Positions 44,866 through 56,684 of a stretch of 64,000 bases of DNA are shown here, piece by piece (positions within the stretch are counted from its first letter, which is position 1; each line of letters opens with the position of its first letter). The stretch comes from Vesta saturnalis (Eukaryota > Arthropoda > Insecta > Coleoptera > Lampyridae): contig JARFJB010002472.1 in assembly GCA_036346205.1 (NCBI GenBank), positions 566,501 to 630,500 of the forward strand, read 5' to 3'. The notes beneath the pieces are model-generated. The model was not told the origin of the DNA. It ran no database searches and was given only the letters and a program-made list of their open reading frames with translations. The position numbers were made by a program, and so were the translations under genes.

Positions 44866-45167
44866 CTTGAGATTGAATGTGACTTAATTTTGATGTTTGA
44901 TGAAATATTGTAGTAGAATTTTGGATTCTGAAGTTTAGATTACTGATTGTTGACGAATTATCGATTGGACTTGTTGAGATTAGTGAATGTTGAGTCGTAA
45001 CGCAATTTTTTTTTGTGAGGAGACAATTAGTGTTTAGGCATTTACATTTGTGACTTTGAGATTATTGTGTGTTAAGTGAATTCCTTTGTTTGGAAAGATA
45101 TTTTGGTGGTATTAACGAGTTGTGTAGGATATTTTTGAAGTATTTTGGGAAACTTTTATTTGTTAAG

Positions 45168-46558
45168 ATGGGATATAAGATCCATATTGATTGTTTGACG
45201 TTGAATGAGATTAAGTATGAGATAGCTATTAGGGGAGGCGATGCTTCCTTAGGTATTACGGCTTTACGGAAAGCACTTAGGAATATTTATAGTGAAGAAG
45301 CTGCGGGTAGGGCGAGTACGCGACCCCCGTACCCATTTCAATTTGATACTGATAGGTTAGCTATTAATGAGACTAAGGTAGAAATTGAGAAATTAATTGA
45401 TGAATTACATAGTAACGTGACTACAAAAATTATAGCGACTATTGAGACAAAATTTAAGTATATTTTTAATAGAATTAATAATGTTGTGGCAAAAACTGAT
45501 GTAGAAAATAAAGAGAAAGAGGACTTTATTACGAGTATGGCAATTTTAGTTTCGAATTATGAAATTTTAGATAGGCAAGTAGTAGTTAGGACTCCCGCTA
45601 ATGTATGGATAAGTACTGATGACGTGATGGCTTCACCATCAACCAATTTTAAGACTGAATTACCAATAGTTGACCCTTTAGTAAACGTAGCACCTATTAT
45701 GACTGTAGCGAAGAGTGTTCCCGTATGCAAGTAGAACATCTCTTTTCAGGTGACATTAAGTCTTTGTCGTTAAATGCATTTTTGGAGAGAATTAGTGAGT
45801 TACAAGTTTCCCGTAATGTTAAAGATGAGCAACTGTTTGCAGAATGTTTAGATTTGTTTACCGGTACAGCACTTATTTATGTCAGGTCAATTAGGAAAGA
45901 GGTTAAGACATGGAGTGAATTGGTGGAATCTTTGCGATTGCAGTTCCAGCCAAGTGATTATGATGAAAGATTAATGGAGGAAATTAAGCGACGCACACAG
46001 GCGTCTGACGAACCTATGGGTATTTATGTGGCGATTATGCGCACATTATTTTCGCGACTTAATGAAGGATTATCTGAGGATAGACAATTAAGAATTTTAT
46101 GTAAAAATATAGCTCCTATTTATCAGACTCAATTAGGACTTACCCAAATTAGTACTATTAGTGATTTAATTAAGTATGGAAGATTGATTGAAGAACGTAT
46201 ACAGGCGATGGACAGTTACGTACCCCCGAGTAGGAGAAAGTCGGATTTAGAGACTGATTTAGCATATGTACGTGAAGTAGAGAGTGTGAGTGAATCACGT
46301 AATGTTGTGAAGGGTGACGAAGTTAAGGTATCTGAGAGAGTGGAAGTGAAACCGTCTGGGTCCAGAAAGATTATGAATGTGGCGAAACCTTTATTGTGTT
46401 GGAATTGCAAGCAAGGCAATCATAAGGCAGTTCAATGTCAGGTACCGAAAAAGAATATGTATTGTTATCGATGTGGTAGGGCAGATTTTACCGTCAGGAC
46501 ATGTCCTAAATGTTCACGATTTTCACGTAATCAGGGAAATGGGGAAGGGAGGCAATAG
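45168..46558 (+). pseudogene. Gypsy gag (capsid and zinc knuckles), one break
   Basis: This structural protein would package the element RNA. The start at 45168 (MGYKIHIDCLTLNEIKYEIA) fits the family N-terminus better than the upstream in-frame Met at 45069. The N-terminal half runs open to 45734, where a stop replaces a Trp-like codon position and the frame shifts. The second half (from about 45745) has SLSLNAFLERISELQVSRNV, GTALIYVRSIRKEVKTWSEL, ELVESLRLQFQPSDYDERLM (capsid), and two zinc knuckles. These are CWNCKQGNHKAVQC and a variant CYRCGRADFTVRTC with Phe where His is expected. The break is beside a run of T. Gag ends 11 bp before the pol frame opens. Confidence 0.85.
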
Positions 46559-46569
46559 ACAGTCGCATA

Positions 46570-49500
46570 TTGTCTTCCGAAATTTTTGTAGAGTCGGCTA
46601 TATTTTATAATAGTTCTCGAAATAAGGCGGAGATAACGTTTTCGAAAAATAAAGTTTTAATGGATTATATGTTTGACAATCAAGGTTCAGATGAGAGACC
46701 GTTTATTTATGTTAATGTTTATAGTCAGTCTATGTTAGCACTTTTGGATAGTGGTTCTTCTAGAACGATTTTGGGAATAAAGGGATGGAATAGCTTAGAA
46801 AGGTTAGGAGTTAGGTGTAGAAGTAAGCGTGTGACTACGTGTGTTGTGGCGAATGGCCAGAAAGTTTTATCTGTAGGCACTGTGACGATTCCGATTGAAA
46901 TTAGAGGAAAAATTGTTATAATGGACGTGATTATTGTACCCGATATAAGACATCAGATGATTTTAGGATGGGATTTTTGGAAAAAGGCAGGTATTGTACC
47001 TGATTTTCGTGGAGGTGAATGGCAGTTTGAAAGTTTAAGTGAGATTGAAATTTTAGAGACTAGGGATTTAGTAATACATTCACGTTTAGATTTGACTACC
47101 GATCAATTGAATTTATTAGACAATTTAGTTGAGGATTATTTTGTGAGAACTAAGGAGAAAGAGTTAGGTTGCGCAAATTTAGTAGAGCACCGAATTAGGA
47201 CCAATAGTGAGCCTATTAAGCAGAGGTATTATCGTGTATCACCATTTATGCAGAAACATATTGATGATGAGTTAGAGAAAATGTTGAAGCTTGGAGTGGT
47301 TGAGAAATCCAGTAGTGCATGGGCTAGTCCCATTGTTATGGTCAAAAAGAAGGACGGGAAATATAGGTTTTGTGTAGATTATCGCAAGTTGAATAAGGTT
47401 ACGGAGAAGGATGCTTATCCTATCCTTACGTTTCGTCAATTTTAGATCGTCTTCGTGACGCGAAGTTTATTTCGTCTTTAGATATTAAGTCTGCGTATTG
47501 GCAACTGCCAATGGCGGAGGATTCGAAAGAGTTTACGGCTTTACGGTACCCAATAGGGTCTTTATCAGTTTAAGAGAATGCCTTTGGCTTAGTTAATGCA
47601 CCGGCATCATGGCAACGATTAATTGACAGTGTTATTGGTTCAGAATTGGAACCTTATGTGTTTGTTTATCTTGATGATACTATAATTTGTACACCGACGT
47701 TTGAGAAACACGTTGAAGTGTTAACGGAAGTGTTTAAGCGTTTTGAACGGGCAGGTTTAACGTTGAGCAAGGACAAGTGTTCCTTTTGTCGTGACGAATT
47801 GCGTTATTTGGGTTATGTGGTAAATTCTACCGGTTTATCAGTTGATCCCGAGAAGGTTGAAGCTATTTTGAAGATTCCGGTCCCGACTACAGCGTCGGAA
47901 ATTAGAAGAATTATCGGTATGGCATCGTGGTATCGGCGTTTTATCGCGCAGTTTTCGTCTATTATCGCACCTCTTACGAAATTATTGAAGAAAAATGTAC
48001 GTTTTGAGTGGACGGAAGAATGTAGTGAAGCATTGGATATTATTAAGAATTGTTTAGTGACAGCACCTATTTTGACGTGTCCAGATTTTAGTTTACCTGT
48101 TTTCGATTCAAACTGACGCATCGGATTATGGAATCGGCTCAGTTTTGACTCAGACTATTGATGGAGTGGAAAAGTTATATGTTATAATAGTAGATCATTG
48201 ACGCGTAGCGAACGGAAGTTTTCGACTACGGAGAAGGAGTGTTTGGCGGTGTTATGGTCGATAGAGAAGCTAAGACCATACATCGAAGGAGTTAAGTTTA
48301 GCGTTATTACGGACCATGCATCTTTAGTATGGTTACATAATTTGAAGGATCCGACAGGACGTTTGGCTCAGTGGGCAGTTAGGCTCCAGCAGTATGATTT
48401 TGAAGTTATACATAGCAAGGGTAGAGATCATGTAGTACCCGATACCTTATCGCGATCAGTTCCCGTTATTGAGGAAACGTCTAGTGAAGATAATACCGAC
48501 AGTGACATTACCGGCGAAGACCATAATGAAGAAGATATTGTAGAAGATAAATGGATTGAAAGAATGAAGAGATGTATTGAGAATCGACCGATAGCGTATC
48601 CAAAATGGAGAGTTCAAGATGGGAGGTTATATAAGCATGTGACGTGTAGTTATCCGAATTTACGTGAAGACGCGGAGAGTTGGCGTGAAGTTATTCCGAA
48701 GGCGAAACGTGGTGAAATGTTGAGAAAGTATCATGACGAACCTACTGCAGGGCATGCAGGAATATTCAAGACATATGAGCGTATTTCGAAATTATATTAT
48801 TGGCCTAAGTTAAAGAATGATGTGAAACGTTATGTGAATAAGTGTGAAGTGTGTATAGCACATAAACCCGAACAGCGATTACCGGCAGGATTGATGACTC
48901 AGCATCCAGTTATCGATAAACCGTGGCAAATGATTTCGACAGATATTGTGGGACCTCTTCCTAGGTCTAAAAGTGGTTACAGTTATGTTTTAGTAGTGTC
49001 AGATTATTTTACGAAGTTTGTGTTATTATTCCCGTTACGTACGGCTACGGCCGCGGGTGTTGTGAAAAATATTGAAGAAAATGTGTTTTTATTATTTGGT
49101 GTACCGTTGTATGTGTTATGTGATAACGGATCACAATTTAGAAGTGCAGTCTTTAGGAATATGGTGGCATCGTATAATGCCAAGATCATTTTTAATGCGA
49201 ATTATCACCCTCAAGCGAACCCAACAGAAAGGGTTAATCGAGTAATGAAGACTATGTTAGCATCATATATTGAAGATAATCAGAGAAATTGGGACAAGTA
49301 TTTAGCGAAGGTGGCTTGTGCAATTAGGACAGCTACTCATGAAGTTACTGGGATGACGCCGTATTTTGCGAATTTTGGTAGAGAAATTAATCTCGATGGA
49401 ACGAGACATGGAGAACCCGTAGTGGGTAATACTTTGAATTACGTCGCGTTTGCGAATAGAGAACCGTTAATTGCTAGAGGCAATGTTTTTCGAGAAGTAT

Positions 49501-49790
49501 ATGATGACATTAAGAGAAGATTGAATGCAGCGTATATTAGAAGTAAGAAGAATTACGACTTACGAAGAAGATTAGCTACTTTTCAAGTAGGAGATACTGT
49601 GTGGCGGAAGAATTATGTTTTGTCGGACGCGTCGCGTTATTTTGCCGCGAAATTAGCACCTAAATTTATTGGACCGTTTTATATAAAGAAGAAAGTTTCG
49701 TATCAGACGTATGAGTTGTCGGACGCCTCGGGCGACTCTAGAGGCATATGGCATGCCAAAGATTTAAAGTTTAGACCGTCAGACGATTAA
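46570..49790 (+). pseudogene. Gypsy pol: protease, RT, RNase H, integrase (few frameshifts)
   Basis: Domains in order. Protease with LALLDSGSSRTILGIKGW (D-S-G) near 46740. RT start FMQKHIDDELEKMLKLGVVE and KKKDGKYRFCVDYRKLNKV (47240-47395). RT second block SLDIKSAYWQLPMAEDSKEF (47475). Catalytic VFVYLDDTIICTPTFEKH (47660). RNase H start in a shifted frame near 48110, then SLTRSERKFSTTEKECLAVL and LPGRLAQWAV-like connection. Integrase zinc region KYHDEPTAGHAGIFKTYERI and NKCEVCIAHKPEQRLPAG. Core Asp in MISTDIVGPLPRSKSG, Asp in YVLCDNGSQFRS, Glu in NPTERVNRVMKTM, and a C-terminal G-D-T-V-W barrel ending at 49790. Breaks lie near 47440, 47545-47585, 48115 and 48180, mostly in short homopolymers. 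From 48198 one frame of 530 residues is intact. There is no env-like frame. Confidence 0.92.
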
Positions 49791-50862
49791 GTTAGATAAG
49801 ATTTTAGTATTAGTATATAGTAGGTTAGGCTATTGAATGAATTGATCGAATTTTTGTTGGTTATTTTTACCGTCAGATTGCTATTGGTAGGTTGGTCGGA
49901 AAAACTATCGGGCGTGTAGAATTGACTATTTCTATTTTCTTTTGTATCAGAATTTGTCTGTTTTGTTTGTGTCCTTGGGGCACTTGGCTGTGTAGGGACG
50001 GCTAGAATTTTCCTACAGCAGAGGCCAACTGCTTGTCGTAAGAGGCGACTAATCAAAGGGGTGTGTCGAGGTAGGGTGAGACGTTGGTCTTAACGGGGGA
50101 GTTGAGTCCCATGTTGAAGGTTTTGGTGATGCATTTTTGGATTTAGATTATAATAGGGTTATTTTGGTTTTAGACCACTTTACGGTATAGCCGTCGTATA
50201 TAGTTAGGACTATTTAGATTAGGGTGTTTTGCTTTTAGAAAGTCTGATGGGTCTACTTTATTGAATACCGATTTGTGACGTGTTCTTTTGAACTTTACCG
50301 GATTTGACGTTTGTTTTTTTTTTGGGTGAGTGTGTTTTTTTTGAGTGTATGATGTCGACACCAGGAGGCAGGTGTTGGGTAGGGAAGCAGTCACGTGGGA
50401 CACGGCTGTGGAACTCCCAGCATTGACGGGTTTAGTTCCATTGCGTTGGAGTGAGAGTGACGTAGGTGGTAGTCGGTGAGGCTGACCCCTCATCGGCTGC
50501 GGAGCAGATTGCTCGTATTTTTGATGTTTACGCTTGGCGGTGGTTTCGATATTTCGGCACGCCGGTCCCCATGGTTTTGATCGCTTGGCCAGGCCACGTT
50601 TAGGTGTGGTTTCTGCCCACCCTATTTTAGGTTCGGGGCCCTATAGTCTCCGGCTGAGTTGTAGTGGCGGTGCTGCAGCTCAGTGTTGTTTTGTGTGATC
50701 TTTGTCTTGGTGATGGGGAGCGGAGCGGATCCACTCTCCACCACACACCGTTTTTTTTGGGTTGTGGCTTCACGAGCGGACCTCGGTGAAGTGTTCTAGT
50801 TTTTGACTTTGTGTAGGTCTCTTAGGACCAGTATTTTGAGTTTTCTGGAAGAAAATCTCCTT
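49791..50862. other. GC-rich 3' untranslated region of the gypsy element
   Basis: About 1.07 kb between the pol stop and the polypurine tract, markedly richer in G and C than the rest of the window. There is no plus-strand frame of note. Two minus-strand frames (49787-50056 and 50170-50493) are open, but one overlaps the pol stop and neither has a domain. Some gypsy relatives carry env here. This one shows none. Confidence 0.6.
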
Positions 50863-50872
50863 GTGGAGGAGG
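50863..50872 (+). other. Polypurine tract
   Basis: GTGGAGGAGG directly precedes the 3' LTR, the expected place for plus-strand priming. Confidence 0.7.
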
Positions 50873-53435
50873 TGTCAGGTTGCGATGACGCACCCTGTAT
50901 ATAGGATGTTATAATGACGTGTATTATGTGTTTTGAGCACGAGTGTATTGAGTTTGAATGAAAAAAAAATTTTTTTTTGTGTGTATATAATGTATGTGGG
51001 TGTATGATACGCCACTGGAAATTTTAGGAAAGATATATTTAGTATGTAGAGACGTGTATTTGAATGTTATAAAGACTTTAGTGTTGAAAGAAATAAATTC
51101 TGATGAATGTAAATGTGAAGAGAAATTTGTCCATGGGACGATAATGCTTTCCACTGGATTGCTTCTGTTTTGCTGATGATAAAGAAAGGAATGTTGAAGA
51201 TAAGATGAGTAATCTTGATTAGAAAATGTGAAGAATAAGTGTAGAATGTTTTAGAAAATATGTAGAGAAAGATTGGGTATGTTTAAGTGTTAATTTCAGA
51301 AAGTTTTGTAATGTTGTGCAATTGTTTGAGAATAAATGTGTGTATATGGAATTTGAGACATTAGACTGTACTGATTTTTGCAAATGTTGCGGAACGAGAT
51401 CGAGCGCAAGTTGGAGATAAATGTTAAAAGTTGCGTAATGGTCCAGAGTGGCCACTGAATGAATGTAATGACGAAAATGATTTCTTCATGAAGTAATTGT
51501 AAAATTTGTAAGTGAAAACAAATATGGCGATGTATTGTAATTACACGCGTGCTTGTATAGAGGGAAGCAGTTATCAGAACGTAAATTTTGAGTGAATATT
51601 ATTGGAGAATATAACGCGGAAGGAAGACATGTTTAAAGATGGATGACTGAAGTTATAAATAGGAAGTCAGAGATTGACGAGTTAGTTAGTTAGTTGAAGT
51701 TAGAGGTAGGCAGTTGCTTTCGGTTTTGGCTGTTGTGTGAAGGTTGGAAGGCGCGTGCGAGGTAGTGTGATAGAATGTGATGATGTTGGAGTATGTTTGT
51801 GAAATTTTAATGAGGCAGTAATTGTTTAAACAACTGCGTTAACCCGAACCGGGGATAAATTGAAAAGACATTCATAAACAAACATAATTAAAATTGAAGT
51901 TGAAGATAAAATTAGTTTGTTTATTTTCAAGAAAATAATAGTGCGTAAGCAGATTTGAATAAAGATAACAGTTGTTATGTTAAAGTGTAAGTGCAGCGCG
52001 TGTTTGTAACGAGATTCGCTTAAAAGTATTTATGAGACCACCTGTTAAGTGAACGAAAGGTTCATTGTATATTAAGCCAAAGTTTAAGTAACGTTATATG
52101 ACATTGAAAGTTTTATTTATAAGGAACTAAATTGGTGTAAAGGTTGCAAGAAATTTTAATAGGCAACCAAAGGTTTACCGTTATTACGTGTTATTAGACT
52201 ATTTGTGAGTAATAACCTCGCGTAAGTGAACTAATCGCGAGTGCACAGAGGATTAAGTTTTGTTAAGCCTTTGTAATGTGCTTCAGGCAATTTTATGCAG
52301 TACCAATGGACTACATATAATTAATTTACGGAAGAAAGAAGAAGAAAAGCCAAGGATTAATGGACAATTTTAAGTAAGGTTTATATTTAAGCATTTTAAA
52401 AATTTAGTAAAGCACGATTATCTCTTTGGTTTAGTTCATTTGTGTAATGTGTTAAATATTAATTAGTTTTGAAACGAAAAGATAATCGTTCTTGAGTAAT
52501 TATTGTATGGTTTGTTTAGTATTAAGAATTTTGCAGAAATTGATAGTGACGTGTGGTTTTGATTTTCAACCACGTTGTTGAGGTAGATGTAAATATATTT
52601 GTGTGTAAACATTTGTTTTTTCTTTATTATTTTATGCAGGCAATATATATATTTATCGTTAAATTTTATTTTGTTGTTTATTTAAACAGGTATGAAACAC
52701 AGATGTAACATTACTTAATTGGTGATCTTGTTTTGATAATTTTAAAAGTAAGCTTTGCATATTTTCATTTTAATTTTTCAGATTTAAGGAACAACCTGAA
52801 AGTCTTATTAGCCAGGTTGATTACAAAATTTTTATGTCAGTTTCATTAGAGCAATGCACTATTAACAGATCAGCTGTTGTCTTAAATTTCATTAAGTATA
52901 ATACAAGTTTGAGTTTGAAACCTTAAATGTTTACGAATGTCAATACGATTCAAAAGTAAAGTAAATTTAAAAGATATCGTTCATGTTAAGAATTTTAAAA
53001 TTGATTACCGTTCATTGAATGAATTTGAGTGATAAATTTTATTTTGAAGTTTTGGTATACGAGGTGTATTCAAAAGTTTTTAATAACCTGGGTAGTGCTA
53101 AATTTATTTGAGTTGAATTGTTTTGGACGAGTGTTTGTTTTAGAACCTTCGTATATGAGTTTACCGAGTAAGCACAATCCTACTTTCCACAATCAAGTAG
53201 GGTTAATTAACATCCAGCTTAAGACAATTACATTAGCAAAGTTTCGATTGTGGTGGCGCCTAGAGACATATTTTCCCGAATTGAGCTATTTGAGTATAAG
53301 TGTAAGGTGTTTGAGTGTATTAATCATTCATTTTACTTATTATTTCGACCACGCCCATCTCCCTGTTAGCTGGCTTGGCAACCCGCTTACATTAGTAAGC
53401 CTACACGACGCCTAGTGCGGTTTGGACGTGTAACA
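50873..53435 (+). repeat. 3' LTR of the gypsy element (2563 bp)
   Basis: Begins TGTCAGG and ends GTGTAACA. Homologous to 42279-44836 throughout. An in-frame extension of the internal ORF starts at 53029 here because of a one-base difference in a run of A. Confidence 0.95.
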
Positions 53436-53439
53436 ACTT
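53436..53439. other. Target-site duplication, right (ACTT)
   Basis: Pairs with 42275-42278. Confidence 0.85.
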
Positions 53440-54422
53440 GTTCCTGTGCAATTTTGATTAAGCATGTAAGAGTATGATTAACCTCAATTTTTGTGAGCCA
53501 TCCTTCCTTTTTATTCTTAAAACGTAAGCAATATGCTACAATACGACATAATTTGATGATTGAAGAAACCTTATTGAACAAATGTTCGTTTGTGCTTTGT
53601 GTGGTAGTGTAGAGGCGTTTAATTGGTTCGTCATGTTTTTGAATTGACATTTCGTGTGAATTTAGTTTATGGCTGCATCTTGGCCGAAAACCAGTATCTT
53701 TTCGCAACCTACTAGGTCCATTCCACCATAATTCATTATAACATACGTTTTCGGGTAACATGGCTATGGAAATAATGTCTGCGGGATTGTCTTGTGGGTC
53801 TTCAGTCAGAAATGTTGGAATTTGTTTGAATATCTGATACTCGATTTGCTACGAAGGGTTTCCAGGTGCTAGGACACGCAGCAATCCAATGGAGAACGAT
53901 AGTGGAATCCGTCCATAAGTATATGAAGTCAATACGTTGTTTTATGCAGGGTTTGATTTGACACACAAGTTGTGATAATAGAAGTGCAGCTCAAAGTTAT
54001 AACATAGGCAATGAGATTGTCTTTAAAGGAGCGACTCTACTTTTAGATACTAGTAATTCTACTGAATACTTTCCAAACATCTGAAAACCCATGTAATTGT
54101 AATCCAGTACAATTGCTAAATTGAAAATATGTTGCTTTTCTCGGAACCTTTAAACTATTTAGCGCTTTTAGCTGAGTATGTAATGCTGACCACATACCAA
54201 ACTCGTCATTGCGCACAACATCGTCCCAACCTAGTCCTATGGCATAGTGTAATTTTCCACATCTAGTTGCGGAGATGGCAAGACTTCTGTAGGACTAGAC
54301 CTCAATTTGCGTAATTCAAAACAGCCACTCTTCAAAATTTGTGTAAGTTCTCGATGCAGCTTCTTCGTTTCCTCCACATTCTGAGCACCTGTCAAGAAAT
54401 CATCCCCATAAAAGTGATTTAT
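53440..54422 (-). pseudogene. BEL/Pao reverse transcriptase to RNase H region (5' portion)
   Basis: Read from 54422 down on the minus strand. It opens with HFYGDDFLTGAQNVEETKKL, where Y-G-D-D is the RT catalytic block of this family, then ELTQILKSGCFELRKLRSSP. It continues in decaying frames through a D-x-x-x-x-F-x-M-W-S block, the Trp-rich RNase H part, NELWWNGPSRLRKDTGF, and ends with FNKVSSIIKLCRIVAYCLRF then LTKIEVNHTLTCLIKIAQEQ (open 53387-53761). Stops are present in the middle. Upstream of the Y-G-D-D block the element is cut by the Polinton arm at about 54425. The reading frame at its 3' edge continues in the fragment at 42274, across the gypsy insertion. Confidence 0.82.
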
Positions 54423-54434
54423 TTATGCATTGAG

Positions 54435-55640
54435 GGTTGTATTATAATAAGGGGTGCTAGTCTTGTAAGACGGGAATATGTTCGCGGGATTCTTAATATG
54501 TGTTTATTATTAAACATTTATACAACTTCATTATGAATTGTAAAGTGGCAGTCGTCGACATCGTGTTAACTAATGTGTTTACAAACATTTTAAAATTTTG
54601 CTATCTTGGATTTTTGTGGCCCTGGGACACCTTGGCAGCCATTTCTTTTATATGCCCACGTGAGGGTAGTATTTTGACCTATTTTGTAAAGCTAATAAAC
54701 AACAGGATTATTTCTGATATTAAACAATCTAATCAGGATAAAGATAACATATACAATTGATTTTAAATACACTGTTAAATTCTATATAATGATGATAAAA
54801 CAGTTAATGGGTATTGCGTAATCAGTTTGCGAAAACAGGTAATTTAATATTGTGATGTATGCAGCGAATTGCCTGTGTCCTCTTCTTTAAGCTAGATTTC
54901 ACCTCTACATTATTTTATATACATAAAAGTTCTGTTTCATCAGAAATACATCTGTCAAGAAAAACGGCTTTAGATTTTATAATCAGGTTAAGCATGCATG
55001 CTGGCCGCTTATTAGAGTACTATTTTCAAATTGTTGGGGTTTACCGATAATGGGGTTATCATACCATCACATAAGCCTATTTTACATACAAGCTCTGCCT
55101 TAGTAGAAATACCCCTATCAAAAAGGAACTTACAGTTAATGCGGAAGTCAATGACCTTTACACATTCTCACTCTCCAGGCTTTATTTACGGTAAAACCTA
55201 CAATGCATCGTTTAGGTAACTGACCCTGGAAGACATTATCCAGTGATTTTCGCTGTATGCCAACTGGTATAATTAGCACTTTTGCTTCGGTCCTTGTAAC
55301 AGAGTATTTTGTTACATTTGTTTCTAAGGCGCGCAATTAGAATGGTGGGATTGGGTCGCATACGTCTCACCAGTAAACTAGCGTCCATAATTCGCGCTTT
55401 GTAATTTGAACCGTGCGTCGCCATTAGACTAAAGGTATCTCTTGATCGTACAAATTTAACCTTTAACTCAACACCACTTATGAGAAACTTTTCCTGATTA
55501 AATAAAGCCTAGTGCACGTGACCAATCATCTCAATCTGTTTGCTAGTCGATTCAAGTACTTCACGTTTCGAGAAATCGCGTACAAGACCCAAGGCCAGCA
55601 GCATTCTCGCTTCTAGCGCGTTTCGCTCTTTAAAGTGCAA
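54435..55640 (-). repeat. Polinton/Maverick-derived inverted arm, left
   Basis: About 1.2 kb matches 57400-59135 in inverted orientation. Blocks shared include cttgtaagac, aaaacagttaatgggtattgcg, tttataatcaggttaagcatgc, gataatggggttatcatacc and the capsid-coding part. The right arm has an extra 450 bp or so (57800-58260) with integrase sequence. The outer tips read ggttgtatt.taataagggg on both arms. Confidence 0.85.
55148..55640 (-). pseudogene. Polinton minor capsid (penton-like) protein fragment, left arm
   Basis: This protein would form the vertices of a virus-like capsid in the Polinton/Maverick family. Its relatives are annotated in animals as F54H12.2-like proteins. Minus-strand reading: ARMLLALGLVRDFSKREVLE, FNQEKFLISGVELKVKFVR, ARIMDASLLVRRMRPNPTIL, then VTRTEAKVLIIPVGIQRKSL and DNVFQGQLPKRCIVGFTVNK. 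The order F-N-Q-x-x-x-L ... G-V-E-L-x-V-K-x-V-R-x-R-D-x-F-S-L-M is characteristic. A stop precedes the F-N-Q block and frames change near 55330. Recognition ends at 55148, well short of a full protein. Confidence 0.75.
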
Positions 55641-55665
55641 CCGTCAACGAGTGAGCATTATTATA

Positions 55666-55937
55666 ATGTATTCTCCTATTTATGAACCAACATCAGCGGA
55701 CATTAGAGATTTTACTGACTTGTTATAAAACTATTACAACATAATCGTTCAAGATGATGATGGAAACGATGACATGGATGAGCTGAATATATCTCACACC
55801 TAAGGTGATGGTGATAATACACAGAAGAGAAAGAAGAGCGATGAGGTAGAGGAGAAGGACCAGTCTCAAAGCCATGATGACGATAGCGACGAATCACGGT
55901 TCAAGAAGAAGAAGAATACCGATAAGGGCTGTGATTA
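55666..55937 (+). pseudogene. Acidic/basic ORF at the Polinton arm junction, unrecognised
   Basis: A frame starting MYSPIYEPTSADIRDF runs to 55937 with two internal stops. It is rich in Asp/Glu (DDDGNDDMDEL) followed by Lys/Glu/Asp runs (KRKKSDEVEEKDQ, SRFKKKKNTDKG). No domain. It begins just where the left arm homology ends and is oriented away from the capsid fragment. The low-complexity charge pattern limits any inference. Confidence 0.35.
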
Positions 55938-56295
55938 AATAAACGATGTATTGTTGTTTATATTAATAATATATTTTCAAACGCTAAGCTTTCCTTCAGT
56001 TTTTGTTAATAAACTTGTTTTTCCTAACGGTGCTTGAACCTGCACTAATAATTCTGCAGTTAATGTGAAAGGACGGTTAGATGGGTAACTATAATAAGTG
56101 TGAGATTGGCTTTCTTTTGCACTTTGTGAGTTCAATCATACTGCTATTTTTTGAATTGAGAGCTAATTGTGTATGATTAAGTTAAATCAGTCTGGTATTT
56201 TTCAATTGTGGTTGGTTGGTTTTAGCAAAGTGTAAGTTAGTCCAATCAGTATTTTTGAGCTGTAAGCTAGTTTTCGCGGCTGTAAGTTATGATTT

Positions 56296-56400
56296 GATTG
56301 ATTGAGATTGATTTGTTGATTGATTGATTGATTGAGATTGATTGATCTATTTGTTTGATTTGATTGAACGTGATTTGTTTGAGATTGATCTGCTTAATTT
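56296..56400. repeat. GATT-rich simple repeat
   Basis: Imperfect gattgatt and gagattgattt repeats. Confidence 0.85.
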
Positions 56401-56444
56401 AGTTGTATGTTTGAGAAACAGACGAGGGAAGACTAACATGATCA

Positions 56445-56670
56445 ACCTCTATTACAGAAAACACTCATTAGCCTTTATATCACTAGATGGCACCATAAAC
56501 AACCCTAATTAGTCCTAGAAATATACCGCTAGGCGACGCAGCCTCTATTACAGAAAACATTCGCTAGTTTAAAAATATACCACTAGATGGTACCACAAAA
56601 AAAACCCTGATTAGTCCTAGAAATATAACGCTAGATGACGCCACCCTTATTACAGAAAATATTCATTAGT
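56445..56670. repeat. Tandem repeat, about 98-bp units (2.3 copies)
   Basis: Units begin cctctattacagaaaaca at about 56446 and 56543, and ccttattacagaaaata at about 56643. Shared inner blocks are cactagatgg.accac/taa and ttagtcctagaaatata.cgctag. They lie between the two Polinton arms. Confidence 0.85.
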
Positions 56671-56684
56671 CTACATGACGACAC

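Noticed and set aside
49787..50493. Minus-strand ORFs in the gypsy 3' region as an env or accessory gene
   Set aside because: They are in antisense, have no signal peptide, membrane segment or domain, and one overlaps the pol stop. Kept only as a compositional oddity.
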